This document shows, piece by piece, positions 50,201 through 60,819 of a stretch of 64,000 nucleotides of DNA. Position 1 is the stretch's first letter; every line of letters starts with the position of its first letter. The notes under the pieces were generated by a model, which ran no database searches, had not been told where the DNA came from, and saw only the letters and a program-made list of their open reading frames with translations. Location of the stretch: NCBI RefSeq assembly GCF_009389715.1, contig NC_052393.1, forward strand, positions 124,001-188,000. Direction: 5' to 3'. The translations under genes and the position numbers were made by a program. This DNA is from Phoenix dactylifera (Eukaryota > Streptophyta > Magnoliopsida > Arecales > Arecaceae).

Positions 50201-51569
50201 GCAGTTCCAGCGTTGGCTGGCTGATCAATGATTGGTGGTCGAATTCAAATGGGGTAATGACTAAATTTGACAAAGATGGTGTTGCATTTGTCTCGTCATA
50301 ATCATTACGTCTCATGGTGACAACGGATTAATGATGCTCTAATCACCCATAACCCTGCTCAGAAAGAGTCCTCTGAAATCATTGGGCACATACCTAATCT
50401 TCAATAATATAAAACTTGGTATAGTAAAATTGCAAGATTATAATGCAACAGACTCATAATATGGCAAAAGTTCAACACAATTATAACAAGCAAAGCCCCT
50501 CATAACAAGTGAGAAGAGTTATGCAAAATAATATGCGCAAATACCTCTGACAGTGAAATTGCAACAGTTACCTTGCAGGAATAAGTGCAACATACGTGAC
50601 AGCTGAAGGAAAGACTTGCAGTAAGACATATCCCCCAACAAGTATCACAGCGAGGCCTTTGCACAACCGGGTAAATCCTGTGAAAAAGCTGTTTCCCTGC
50701 ATTAAAACCACAGCATACCTGAGTTGATATCACAAGATCACAAGTGTATTACCCATCCAAAAATCACAAAAAGATTTCAATGATAAAGGAAGACTCCATT
50801 GTACAAATTCGAAAACCTAAGAAACGTGTAACAGCTAAGAGGATACTATAGTAGCAATAGCTAACTTCAAAATGCAACATAAACTAACAATACTGGATGC
50901 AAAGAATTAACAAGAAGTAACATATGCTTGCAAGAAGTGCATCGCCCAAGAATCAAAATTATCAAGATTCTTGTTTCAAGACATAAGCCAAAATACATCT
51001 TCCCGTTCTAATGTTACGCACATTTAACCGCAGCCGACCATCATAGCCACAGGAATAAGAACCTGAAAGGCCAACACCGTGAAGGACGCCGTCAATTCCC
51101 AAGAATTCTTACATACCCCAACAAATGACTCCATTGGTTTGCCTTTCTAGTTTCTACACGGTGCTAATCGATCGTAACCCACAAGCTCACACGCAATCCC
51201 ACCAGCGATCACCATCAGATTAAACAAAAGATGGATCTTCAGATGCAATGCGAAATAACAGGAGATCGACAGACAAGCGCGCACGCATTGGAAAGATATC
51301 AAGATTGGGTGAAAGACATAAGAAAGAAGACGGAGAATTCAACAACAAGATTATAATTTTTGTTTCTGGGAAAAAAAATACCAATCTGAAAGGCAAGAAA
51401 CCGATCCAGATCAGATCCAGATCCGGAATTAAAGATCTCCGTAAACCCTAATCTTGTCAGTATCCGAAGAAAGAGGAGGAGGGGGGGGGGGTGTTGAAGA
51501 AGAAAGAGATCGCTTACTCACTCCGGCTGGGGAGGAGGAGGAAGAAGAAGCGCTGCTCGGCAACATCAT
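41287..51569 (-). CDS. TMEM115: TMEM115 / rhomboid-like Golgi membrane protein, eight exons, 320 aa
   Basis: Minus-strand exons in order: 51569-51522, 50696-50572, 47323-47263, 43254-43088, 42446-42332, 42227-42025, 41938-41801, 41392-41287. All introns are GT-AG and join in frame (963 nt). Motifs FTRLCKGLAVILVGG, IPFAWNLITAGYVEQ, FGKLLEPLWGSKEFLKF, GFHGVLSGFLVGIKQ, YMSWIYLRY and GDPSDEFSFSSFFPEFLRP match plant TMEM115 / rhomboid-related proteins (Arabidopsis At3g07950 type). Several hydrophobic membrane segments lie between residues 30 and 210, followed by a hydrophilic tail. Human TMEM115 is a Golgi protein linked to retrograde transport; the plant role is inferred. The usual rhomboid serine motif GxSG is GFHG here (140-143), so proteolysis is not expected. 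The start is the first of two ATGs in a short Ser-rich exon. Confidence 0.92.
45830..46110. mobile_element. Tourist/PIF-Harbinger-like MITE, about 281 bp, in TMEM115 intron 3
   Basis: Starts GGGCATATTTGCTTAGGA and ends so that the opposite strand reads GGGTGCATTTGGTTTGGGA: imperfect inverted repeats of the GGGxxxATTTGG kind found in plant Tourist elements. The interior has many GGAATGGGAATG/CATTCC units, also typical. A clear 3-bp target duplication was not found. Confidence 0.6.
49097..49761. mobile_element. Probable gypsy-type solo LTR in TMEM115 intron 2
   Basis: Balanced-GC block in an AT-rich intron, starting TGTAACA (or TGTGACAC at 49108) and ending CAGCAGCAACA, similar to the end of the solo LTR at 24373-25191. 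It contains the CCGACTTAGGCATCGCCGG and TTGTTTCAGGTC elements common in plant gypsy LTRs. The 5-bp duplication could not be confirmed, so the borders are approximate. Confidence 0.5.
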
Positions 51570-51829
51570 CTTTTTCCTTCTTCCGGCGAGCCCAGCCGTT
51601 CAGATCTCTCTTCTTCTCTCCTCTCCTCTGTGATAAGCCCACCGTGGTGCTATTCTCGATGTCCGTGGGCGCCGGGCGGTGCGTCTCCGGCCTGGCTGCT
51701 GCCGCTGCTGTTTTTTTGCTCTCTTACCACGTGGCGTGGCGTGGGGTGAGGGACGCGGCTACGGGCGGTGTCGACAGTGGACGGTGAAAGGGCCTTGACA
51801 GCAGATTCAGTGATAACTCAATATTCAGT
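51570..51829. promoter_or_regulatory. Leader and likely promoter region of the TMEM115-like gene
   Basis: About 250 bp upstream of the minus-strand ATG, GC-rich and CT/AG-rich, between the AT-rich tract and the first exon. No TATA box was recognised on the minus strand, consistent with a TATA-less housekeeping promoter. Inferred from position. Confidence 0.35.
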
Positions 51830-53780
51830 GCTTAATTGAACATAGTTTTTTAGCATATTCAAACCACATTATATTTTTTTTCTTTTGCCCAGAAACCACA
51901 TGTTATCTTGGAAAATTTAGATACGAGGAGTGGTGTCGCACGGGAAACATATTTGTAAATATTTAAAAGCTGTCTAACCCAAGAAAAGGAAAAAAAAAAA
52001 CTGAGTATTTTTTAATACAATTAGCTAAAATTAGAGGGGTTATGTGGAAAAGATCATTGATTAATATTGTACTAGCATGACATGCATATAGAGAGAGGTT
52101 TCTCCATTTAAATTGTGAAGCCCTTCAAAATCAAATATGTTTGTACCTATTAAATAGAAAGAAATGACAAAACTCAACAACTCTCAAAAATTCAAAAGGA
52201 AAAAAAAATCGACTCTTTTTAATTAGTTTTAGATATTGTATTAAAAAGAAAAATTTGACATGACCCTTCTTAATTATGGAATGAGAATACCCAACCATTG
52301 TCTAAAATTCAGAAAAAATAAAAAAATCTACTCTTTTTAGTTATTTTTAAAAGTCATGTAGAAAAAAATTTGTGAACAAATGTTTAAAAAAACATTCATT
52401 TCAAGTGGAACTCTTCAAACAAAAAAAAATCATTCAAAAAGAAATGTAGAAACAAAAAAATCAAGCAAAAAGGAAAAATAATTTGTTCTTAATTTTTTAA
52501 TAAAATTTTCAGTGGGACTCTTCAAAAAGGAAAGAAAAAATGCTTTGAAAAAAAAAATCTCCACACACAAAAAAAAATTGAGCAAAAAAATCTATTTTTT
52601 ATTTCTTTTTGGAACCCTACACACATCAAGAAAATGAAAAAAAGAAATATTTGTTCCTAATGTTTTCTCTATGAGCATAAAAAACTCAAAATAAATTAGA
52701 TTTTTAGTGGGATTCTTTGAAAAAGAAAAAAATCATTAAAAAAGTACCTACTAAAAAAATCCAAGTACAAAAAAGAAAAAATAATTCAATTATAATATCT
52801 TCTAAATTAGATTTTTAGTGGGGCTCTCCGAAAAAGAAAAAATTCTTATTTCTTTTGTAAAAAAAAGAATTCTTATTTGTTTTGTAAAATCTATATGTGC
52901 AAAAAAAGAAAAAAAGTAATTTGTTCGTCATATGTTCTCATGAGCAGAAAAAATTTAAAATAATTTAGATTTTTAGTAGAACTCTTCAAAAAAAAAAAAA
53001 TTCTACTTCTTATTTCTTTTGGAAACTCCACAAACACAAAAAAGGTAAAATTCTTTTTCTTATTTATTTTGGAAACTCCATAGATATAAAAAAGATAAAA
53101 ATAATTTGTATGTAATATTTTTCTCTACAAGTATAAAAATTTATCATAAATTATATTTTTAATGGACTTTTGAAAACTCCACGTGTACTACAAAAAAAAA
53201 TCCATTCATAATACGAAACAAATTAGATTGTTAGTGAGACTCTTTAAAAAAATATTAAAAAATAAACATTCAAAAAGGAAAAAAAATCCACGTGCACAAA
53301 AATTTTAAAATAAATTAGATTTTTAATGAGATGATTTGAAAAGGAATACAACAAAAATATTTTGCATGAAAAGAAATATTGTACATGTACAAAAAAGAAA
53401 TTCACTCAAAAAATTGAACTTCTTATTTCTTTTAAGAACTTCACATGCTTAAAAAAAGGAAAAAATCATTCATTTGTTATATTTTCTCTATGAGTACATC
53501 AAATTTTTAGTGGAACTCTTTTTGACATTCGAAAAGAAAAAAAAAAGTCCAATATAAGAATTCATGAAACTTTAAAATAAATTTAGGAATAAAATAATTC
53601 ATTCATAATAAAGAAACAAGCACACAGCATTCCAAAGTAGCAAGAAAGAAATAAAAAAAAATACTTCTTATTTCTTTTGGAAACTTAAAAAGCTCGTCTT
53701 TATTTTTTATTGCAATTGAATTATTATATTTCTATTATAATAAGAAGTATTTTTTATTATTTTTTTAAATTATTATTATA
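51830..53780. repeat. AT-rich tract with degenerate tandem units
   Basis: Nearly 2 kb of A/T-dominated sequence with no coding frame. From about 52390 to 53560 a unit containing TTAGATTTTTAGTGGGACTCTT followed by A-rich sequence recurs with drift, at about 52495, 52696, 52805, 52963, 53142, 53225, 53316 and 53497. Spacing varies between roughly 80 and 205 bp. It may be an old satellite or a matrix-attachment-like region. Confidence 0.6.
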
Positions 53781-56186
53781 TTTCTATTAGATAAAATTAT
53801 ATTTGGTTTACTATATCATTCTTTTTAAAGGGCAGATTCGGAGGCCCACGTGCAGGCGGTCAAAGTCTTTTTTCCATGGTAACAATAGATGTGGGGAAGG
53901 TAAAGTATCGAAAACTTTATTAAAAAAAAAACACAAAAAACTCTTTAACTTTTGGGGGGAAATATTAAGCATTGGCTGCCACGATTCGTCGAGATATCCC
54001 TTGTTCGTCGGGAAACCGACGGCCTTCTCGGCTGGACTGGCTCTCAAAGGCTGGCCTGGGCACGCCTTCGCCCCATAATTTGGAGAGCATTTACTACCCG
54101 AGTTCCTCTCTCTCCTTCGCACTGGCTACAGTGCCTGTTTCTTGACAGTTCTTGATGCTTCTTCCTAACTGGCAGGAGCCCCTCAAAATATTTGTCGTCG
54201 CCATTATCATGGTGGCCAAGTAGTAAAAATGCATCAATCCCCAGTAAAATAAAGGAAAAAGAAAGTAAGATAGCAGATGAATAGCAATCACCAACATGAG
54301 GTTGAACCATCATGTAAACATCACTGTAATCTATTATCACAGAACAGATAACAAAAGTAAAGAAGAAACGGGGAGAGGGGGAAAAAATTAAAGAAGAAAA
54401 GCGGCTCTCGTATGTTACTGCCTGCCGTAAAGCTCTATTTACATGTCCACTAAAATTGTCACCTTAAGCCAATCGGGAAATGCTGCCAAAATTCAAAGAA
54501 ACCGGTCGAGCGGGTCCTCCATCCACAAAACACCCGCTTCCACTTCTTTCATGATACCTTTTCTTTCTTCATGTGCCTCCTTTCATGTTGACACTGCCTG
54601 AATCTCTCTCTCTCCTTCATCCAAGTTGAACAGTTTTATACTACAATTGCTTATTCAAATGGTTAAAGAATAGGAAAAGAAAGCACAACTTCATGTCAAA
54701 ATGAAATAGTTCTATACCTCAATGTTTTTGACATGTTGAATTGGTCATCTATTTAGATTGTTATGGTAATGTGCTGGAAAGGTCACCGAAAATGAATCTA
54801 AGACATTGAGTGTGTCAAAGACGACAAGAAGGACTAAGCACTACTTCTCAAGCTTGTCAAATCGCATCAGAACAAAACATGGAGATTAAACACATATGAC
54901 AGTTTTTCACATCAATGTCATACATTTACTTTGTGTTTAGAAAAAATGTCAAAATGATGGAGCTTAAGGAGAAAATTCTGTTAAACCTGCATCTGTACAG
55001 AGGGAATGCCCATGCAACTTCATTGCTCCCTTGACTCCACAATGAGGTGCAGTGTCTTTCTTACCCACAGCTCTTATTTCTTTTCCAATTTTATTAATTC
55101 TAAATGGTGGACACTGATGGATGCACACTTTTTTTTTCTTTTGATTACCTGTGTCTAATCACACTTTGTGGAGAGAATAATCTAGATATCAGCTTACATA
55201 GTTGATGCCAGATTGAGGAACAGTCATAAATGTAGTCCAATATTAATGGCGCATGGTATACTTTTTGTTGGTTAAGATCAAGGTATACCGTCATACATGT
55301 TCTGTGCATGTCAAAGAATGAGGGAATGGCTTGTGGCTGGCATCATATTTTTGACTTCAGTGGTATAAAATGGTGATAAAGAGACATGAATCAGTGCATG
55401 GATCAATCCAGTAGGGCAACATTAGATGGTTTTCTATGAGAATACAGAAAGTGCATAGGAAGTTGATGCTTTTTCACATGTTAAGACATTGATATATTTG
55501 TTCAAAACTAGGTTTTCTGAATTCTACTGTTCTTGGTTGATTATTCTATGGAAGCATCCAGGCTTAGCATTGTTTCCTCTGTTGCATACGGTTTCCTTAC
55601 AATACCTTGACTATATATTAAGAAAGCCACCCAACAAAAAGACTTAATACCAAAATTTCAGATTTAACTGCCTCCTATACTTCCCACAATAATATAGTTT
55701 GGTCTTTTGCTGTCTTGACTTGTATTGAATATCTATTTCTTGCTTCCCTTTATATTTCGATAAACATCCAAATAAAAGCTTATATCTAGCCATGTCTACA
55801 AATATTTTGATGAATGGAAATCTAAAAGCTTGAACCAATAAGTGATATCAAATAAGTGTGTGTATATGTGCGTGCGAGCGTCTTCGCATATACAAATACA
55901 TAAATTCATACATGAAGACAGCTCAAAATCAATTTAGATATAGTATATCAAAAGCAGGTGTGCAAACCTGTTATAGGAAAAAAATAGAAAAGATTGCATG
56001 AAATACCTTTGACTTTCATATGTGAGACATCTGGCATGATCCCTCTGATAGAGTTCCTGAATATTTTGTAAGCTCAATGCAATTATTGCACTTGACCTTC
56101 TATAAACCAAGCTGTGCAAAGCAGTTTCTTGGTTTGTAATCAAGACCAGAATCACAAAACAGTGAAATATACAGCCAAATAAATAA

Positions 56187-56189
<3 letters not shown>
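53781..56189. other. Intergenic stretch, no gene seen
   Basis: Ordinary moderately AT-rich sequence. A GC-richer patch at 53980-54140 has short frames on both strands but no recognisable motif. Nothing else is supported. Confidence 0.4.

Positions 56190-56190
<1 letters not shown>

Positions 56191-56228
<38 letters not shown>
56191..56228. repeat. (AT)n microsatellite
   Basis: About 19 AT units, preceded by AAAT tetranucleotide repeats at 56176-56190. Confidence 0.95.
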
Positions 56229-56231
<3 letters not shown>

Positions 56232-57612
56232 TCAGTAAAGGAGCATAATACCTTGGTAGATTTCTCCATAGGGCTGTGAGGTAATGCAGCATCCTTCATG
56301 TTGCCCAGCAGTGGCCTGAATGTGTCTAAAGTCTAAACTATCCTCTTCAAAAGGAGAAGATTCATTATTGTCATAATCATAAAAATACAGCCATTCAATA
56401 AAAATCCAAGCCTTCTGTCGAAACCACAAAATTACAAGCTTGCAAACTGCGACAACATCAGCGTCGGCTCCTTATGCTCTACAGGATGTGTTTCCATGAC
56501 ATCAAGCAATTTCTTTTGAACAAGCTGATCTGCACCATTTTCCCAAGACAACTGATGATGCTTGGTATAAAATAATACTCCTTGCAAACCCCATACAACT
56601 AGTCAGAGTGCAGAACTCATTAATTTTAGTACAGGAGCAAGACAGTATATCTCTTGCTGAATTGTGTCCCCTCCATTATGTTGTGTGTGCGTGTTTCTCA
56701 ATTTCCCCATGAAGAATGCCCAGCGTCATATAATTTAGAATTAAACAAGTCTGATCCCTGCACATTTCATCTACAACATGATGGTTGCCGCTGATGTAAG
56801 CAACAGAATTGCTTACAATGCCTGCTTTAGCTCCAGAGAGCATGCCCTCAGAGTGGGAGCTAGTGGAGGAGATCAAACAACTTGTCAATCAGACATTTAA
56901 GCTTATTGCAGGTAACTGGACAGAAACAAAAATCAAAAGACTTCTCAGCACAACAACATGATTGACACACACCTCCAACAAAATTTTTGATCATATCTAA
57001 CATAGACATGTAATCTGCATAAAGCTTGGCAGACAGTTCGAACACTAAGATGTAATGGCTCATCACTTCATCATCTGATTTGATATCTCTTGGCCTCTAA
57101 ATGCCCATGCACCTAGAAGCCAGTAAAATCAGATTGGTCTTCGAGCACATAATTCTGGAATCACATCATCAACCTCACTTGTCCTGGAAAGTGAATGAAT
57201 AAATCTATTAAATGTCCACTCATAATTGTATGGTAGAAGAGAATAACTAGAAACAACGTCTTGAATGGCAGAAATATCGCCATTAGTGCCGTGAGATCCA
57301 AACAGCTGATCATCTCCTGTAGCAGAAACATAATCTGCCATCATAAAATGCTTTTCAAGTTGGCGATGCACCAAAAAATCATCGATGAATACCTGATAGT
57401 GACGTACATCACAAGTGCTTTAAAACTGATGGGCATCTAGAAAAGATGCAGATGAATGACTGTGCATGGACATACATATTGTGCAAATGTGCGCATCTAA
57501 TTCCAATATTAATGCAAACATCCCCATGTGAAATTAATTTTGCCAAGGTAAAAACATCATCCGTACAAATTACAATTACTTTCGCCCTCTTGGATCTGTA
57601 CAGATCTCCCAT
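56232..57612 (-). other. Cluster of exon-like minus-strand frames, unidentified
   Basis: Four minus-strand open segments (57409-57612, 57129-57374, 56676-57066 in two frames, 56232-56429) have amino-acid composition that looks more like protein than random sequence. Some are bordered by splice-like AG and GT. Example motifs are KRAKVIVICTDDVFTLAKLI and NYEWTFNRFIHSLSRTSEVDD. I do not recognise a family, the pieces do not chain into one reading frame by simple splicing, and no start is clear. It could be a decayed gene, a lineage-specific gene or chance. Confidence 0.25.
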
Positions 57613-59565
57613 GAGGGTCAGACAATCAACACTCGTACAATAATTTTTTTCAGCAAAAAAAAAAAAAAAAAGCTAGGTCTTGGTACTTCCAAAAGATAAA
57701 TGAAATCCTTTCCTTTCAACGATGGGAAACAATTACTCCTCACCAACAGCCGAAGCGGCTTTTGCCATTAATGATCATTGAGGCGACTGATAGCGGTCGG
57801 GTCCATCCATCCCCTGACCGGCTTATGCCGTCCCTATTTTAGAACTACCTGGGGTGGGGTGTTCAAGGAGTTCAACAGCATGAGGCGGTAGAAATTATGC
57901 CTGGCGAGCAGCAGCCTGGTGAATGAAGCCTATAGAAATAAAAAATTTGATTGGTATGGTGCGCTGCTGATGTGGTGCATCTGGTATAGGGCATAGTTTC
58001 TATCCACGTCTCGAAAGCTGCTTCCTCATTCATATAACTATGTTTCTACATGGTCGAGTCCTTGACCTGATAACATGCATGGTACCTATCTGGCTTTTCG
58101 GTCTTTCTGCTTCGAGTTATACGTGCATCTGAGTCCTGTGCACCATAAATTGCCTCATCTTTTTCATGATTAACGGATCATCAAATTGAGCAAGAAAACG
58201 AAGGAGCAAGGTTATTAGATCTAATTTCTCACCGGAACCATGGTACCTGGAATTCAAGTATATCATGGTCGCTGTTCTTGTTTTCGCTAGTTCTGACAGA
58301 CAGCTCATCGGTTGTATCCACCTAGGCCTTACAGTTGCCAAAAGCAAGTTTTGTTTCCTTCCGCACTCCATATAAGCGAAATTGATACAGTCGCATGCAG
58401 TTATGCAAATGAGCCAATAGCATGAAATGACCAAAGAAGAGATCTGAGTGGGAGTCGAATCGGATTCAGTGATGCATGCGTGCTTATTGTGGACTTTCTA
58501 AGCATGATAAGTCACGGCAGCATAAAACTACAGCTCGGTCATTAATTTGTATGGCCTTCACATCAAGCATCCTACCATAAATTTTCAATACTATTCATTG
58601 TGACAACAAACAGAGCGGCAGAGCTTATTGCAAGCATGAAACAGAATATTTGGGTGTAATTTATCGTTAGGATTCAAGATAATTGAGTTATTAACTCCAT
58701 CGGACGCCGAGAATGTTAAGGGCTATTATCTCTTGGTATAACAACATATAGAATTAACGCACCACCTTTATATAAATAACGGATAAGAAATACGTTAACC
58801 AATGCAACTGGAAAAAGATAATTTGGCTATTTAAGACGTTTGAAACCAAATGACCGCATGTACGATGTCCGTGTTTTTGTTATTTATCATGCCAGATGGT
58901 CTGGTTTAGAGACTAGAAAAAAAATCATAATCATGGTTTCCTAAAGAGTTGGTCGAGCAAATTATATTTTGGGACTTCCAGTCCATTCTGTAAAGCCTCA
59001 GTCTAAATGCTTACAAGTATCATGGGAATGATTTCGGGTTCAAAAAAATTAGAATAGCAGACTATCTATGCTATGCAGTTGTGGTCGGCAGGAGAGATGG
59101 TGCTTATTTCTCTCAGTAATATAGCTTCTTTTATCACAGGTGGAAGACGGGCCGGGCACCCCTCATCAACTTCATTTTCTGTGTTTGGTTCTTCCAGTGC
59201 TGCATTTTAGCGATCCCTTTTAATCTGTCCACAGTGACAGACACGAGCTGCTGCTGCTTTTTTTTTCTTTTAGTATGGATGATGACGATGGTGACCGATA
59301 AACAGAGCTGCAATTACAAATTTCTGCAGATTCCTTGGTTTGTTATTTTTCTGATACTTGATGCTAAGTAATCACAAGACTGTTTTCCATTACATATGCA
59401 GGGGAAGAAAAATGGTATTCAAAAATTACAAAATTCAGCACTATGGGGAATTGGATGTGGATATTTATATATAGATATAGATATATATCTGCAGAATGGA
59501 TGAGAAGGGAAGAGGCGGCTCCGTTAGCAGTAGAAGCTGCAATGATGCTCATCGGTCCGTCAGCA
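57613..59565. other. Intergenic stretch and 3' UTR of the F-box gene
   Basis: No gene is supported from 57613 to about 59100. A poly-A run lies at 57654-57670. The final 300-450 bp before 59566 are expected to be the 3' UTR of the minus-strand F-box/kelch gene; a polyadenylation site was not located with confidence. Confidence 0.4.
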
Positions 59566-60819
59566 TCAGCAGCCCATGATGGCGCAATTATAGACGAAGA
59601 CGCCGGCGTGCTCCTTGACGCCGAGTACCTTCCACTCCGGAGCAGCTCCTCCTCCGCCGGGGCGCCACGAGCTGAGCACAATGCTCTCCCCTTCGGGTCC
59701 CCTCTGCCCGCCCACCACCAGCAGCTCCCGGCCGCACGCCTTGAAGGCCAGCCCCCATCCGTTGGAGGTGTCGGCCCGGACCGGCAGCCTCCCGACGGCC
59801 GCCCAGCTTCTGCGCTCCTCGTCGTACCTCTTGAGCCTGTTGGTGCGGTATTCCACCGCATAGAGCTGGTCGTCGACCACCGCCACGAGCGGCGGCGCCC
59901 CGGCCGCGTCGCTGGCCGTTGGGTACATGCCCTCGATCCGCCTCCACCTCCGGGACTGCAGATCGTACTCCTCCCCGCACGTCAGCGGCTCCCTGTTCCC
60001 CGACATCCCGCCGACCACGTAGAACTTGCCGCCCATGAAGAAGCCCGAGCAGAGCTTGCGCGGGGCGTGCATGGCCGGGAGGAGCTCCCAGCAGCCCGTC
60101 TCAACGTCGTAGAGCTCCGCAGAACCCAGGACGGCCCCGGTCTTGTCGCTGCCCCCGGCGACGATGGCGATGGACCCGGAGCTCGCGGAGGCGAAGAGGC
60201 AGCGGGGGCGGTTCATGGGGCAGCACCGGGACCAGCCCCGGCCCCGGCCGAGGCCGACGCTGCGGTAGGTCCAGACGGCGAAGTCCCGGAGCTCGCGGCC
60301 GAAGACGAGGAGGTGGGGACCCACGGCGAGGGACTCCTTGTCGGCGTGGTTGAAGCAGTCGTCGCAGGGGATCCGAGGGAGGCGCATCCAGCGGTTGGCG
60401 CCCGGGTCGAAGGCCTCCCACTCCCGGGGGTCGCACACCAGGTACACCCAGTTCTCCGCCACATCCATCCGCCGCCGCAGCTCGTAGAGATAGCCGCTCT
60501 TGATCAGCGAGCGGAATCGCGCGTTGAGGCATGCCAGGGACCCGTGATCCGATCGCCCAGCCAGGGCCAGGCAGTTGAGCGCGATGTCGTCCGGGAGGCC
60601 CGGAATCAACGGAGACGACGACGACGACGACCATCTGTTGCCTCGCCTCCCGTCAGAAACCCCGTTGCTGCCGCCGTTACCAGCGCCATCATCATTCTCA
60701 TCGTCTCCGTCCGACGTGCGCCGCCGCCTGCTGTGATCGTGGTGGTGGCTGCTGCTGTCGCCGCTGTGATGCGGACCCATCGTCGAAAGGATTCGGATCG
60801 CGTCGACCAGCAGCGACAT
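59566..60819 (-). CDS. F-box/kelch-repeat protein, single exon, 417 aa
   Basis: One uninterrupted minus-strand frame from ATG at 60819 to TGA at 59568. A disordered Ser/His/Asp-rich N-terminus (1-70) precedes the F-box at about 71-113 ([16 protein letters not shown]...[13 protein letters not shown]), then kelch-type beta-propeller repeats to the end (for example IAIVAGGSD...[26 protein letters not shown] and [10 protein letters not shown]). Such proteins bind SKP1 through the F-box and present substrates to an SCF ubiquitin ligase through the propeller. The layout matches the plant group of At1g74510, SKIP11 (At2g02870) and At1g26930. The substrate is unknown. The coding region is far richer in GC than its surroundings, common for intronless monocot genes. 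Confidence 0.93.
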   Translation of the reverse strand: MSLLVDAIRILSTMGPHHSGDSSSHHHDHSRRRRTSDGDDENDDGAGNGGSNGVSDGRRGNRWSSSSSSPLIPGLPDDIALNCLALAGRSDHGSLACLNARFRSLIKSGYLYELRRRMDVAENWVYLVCDPREWEAFDPGANRWMRLPRIPCDDCFNHADKESLAVGPHLLVFGRELRDFAVWTYRSVGLGRGRGWSRCCPMNRPRCLFASASSGSIAIVAGGSDKTGAVLGSAELYDVETGCWELLPAMHAPRKLCSGFFMGGKFYVVGGMSGNREPLTCGEEYDLQSRRWRRIEGMYPTASDAAGAPPLVAVVDDQLYAVEYRTNRLKRYDEERRSWAAVGRLPVRADTSNGWGLAFKACGRELLVVGGQRGPEGESIVLSSWRPGGGGAAPEWKVLGVKEHAGVFVYNCAIMGC

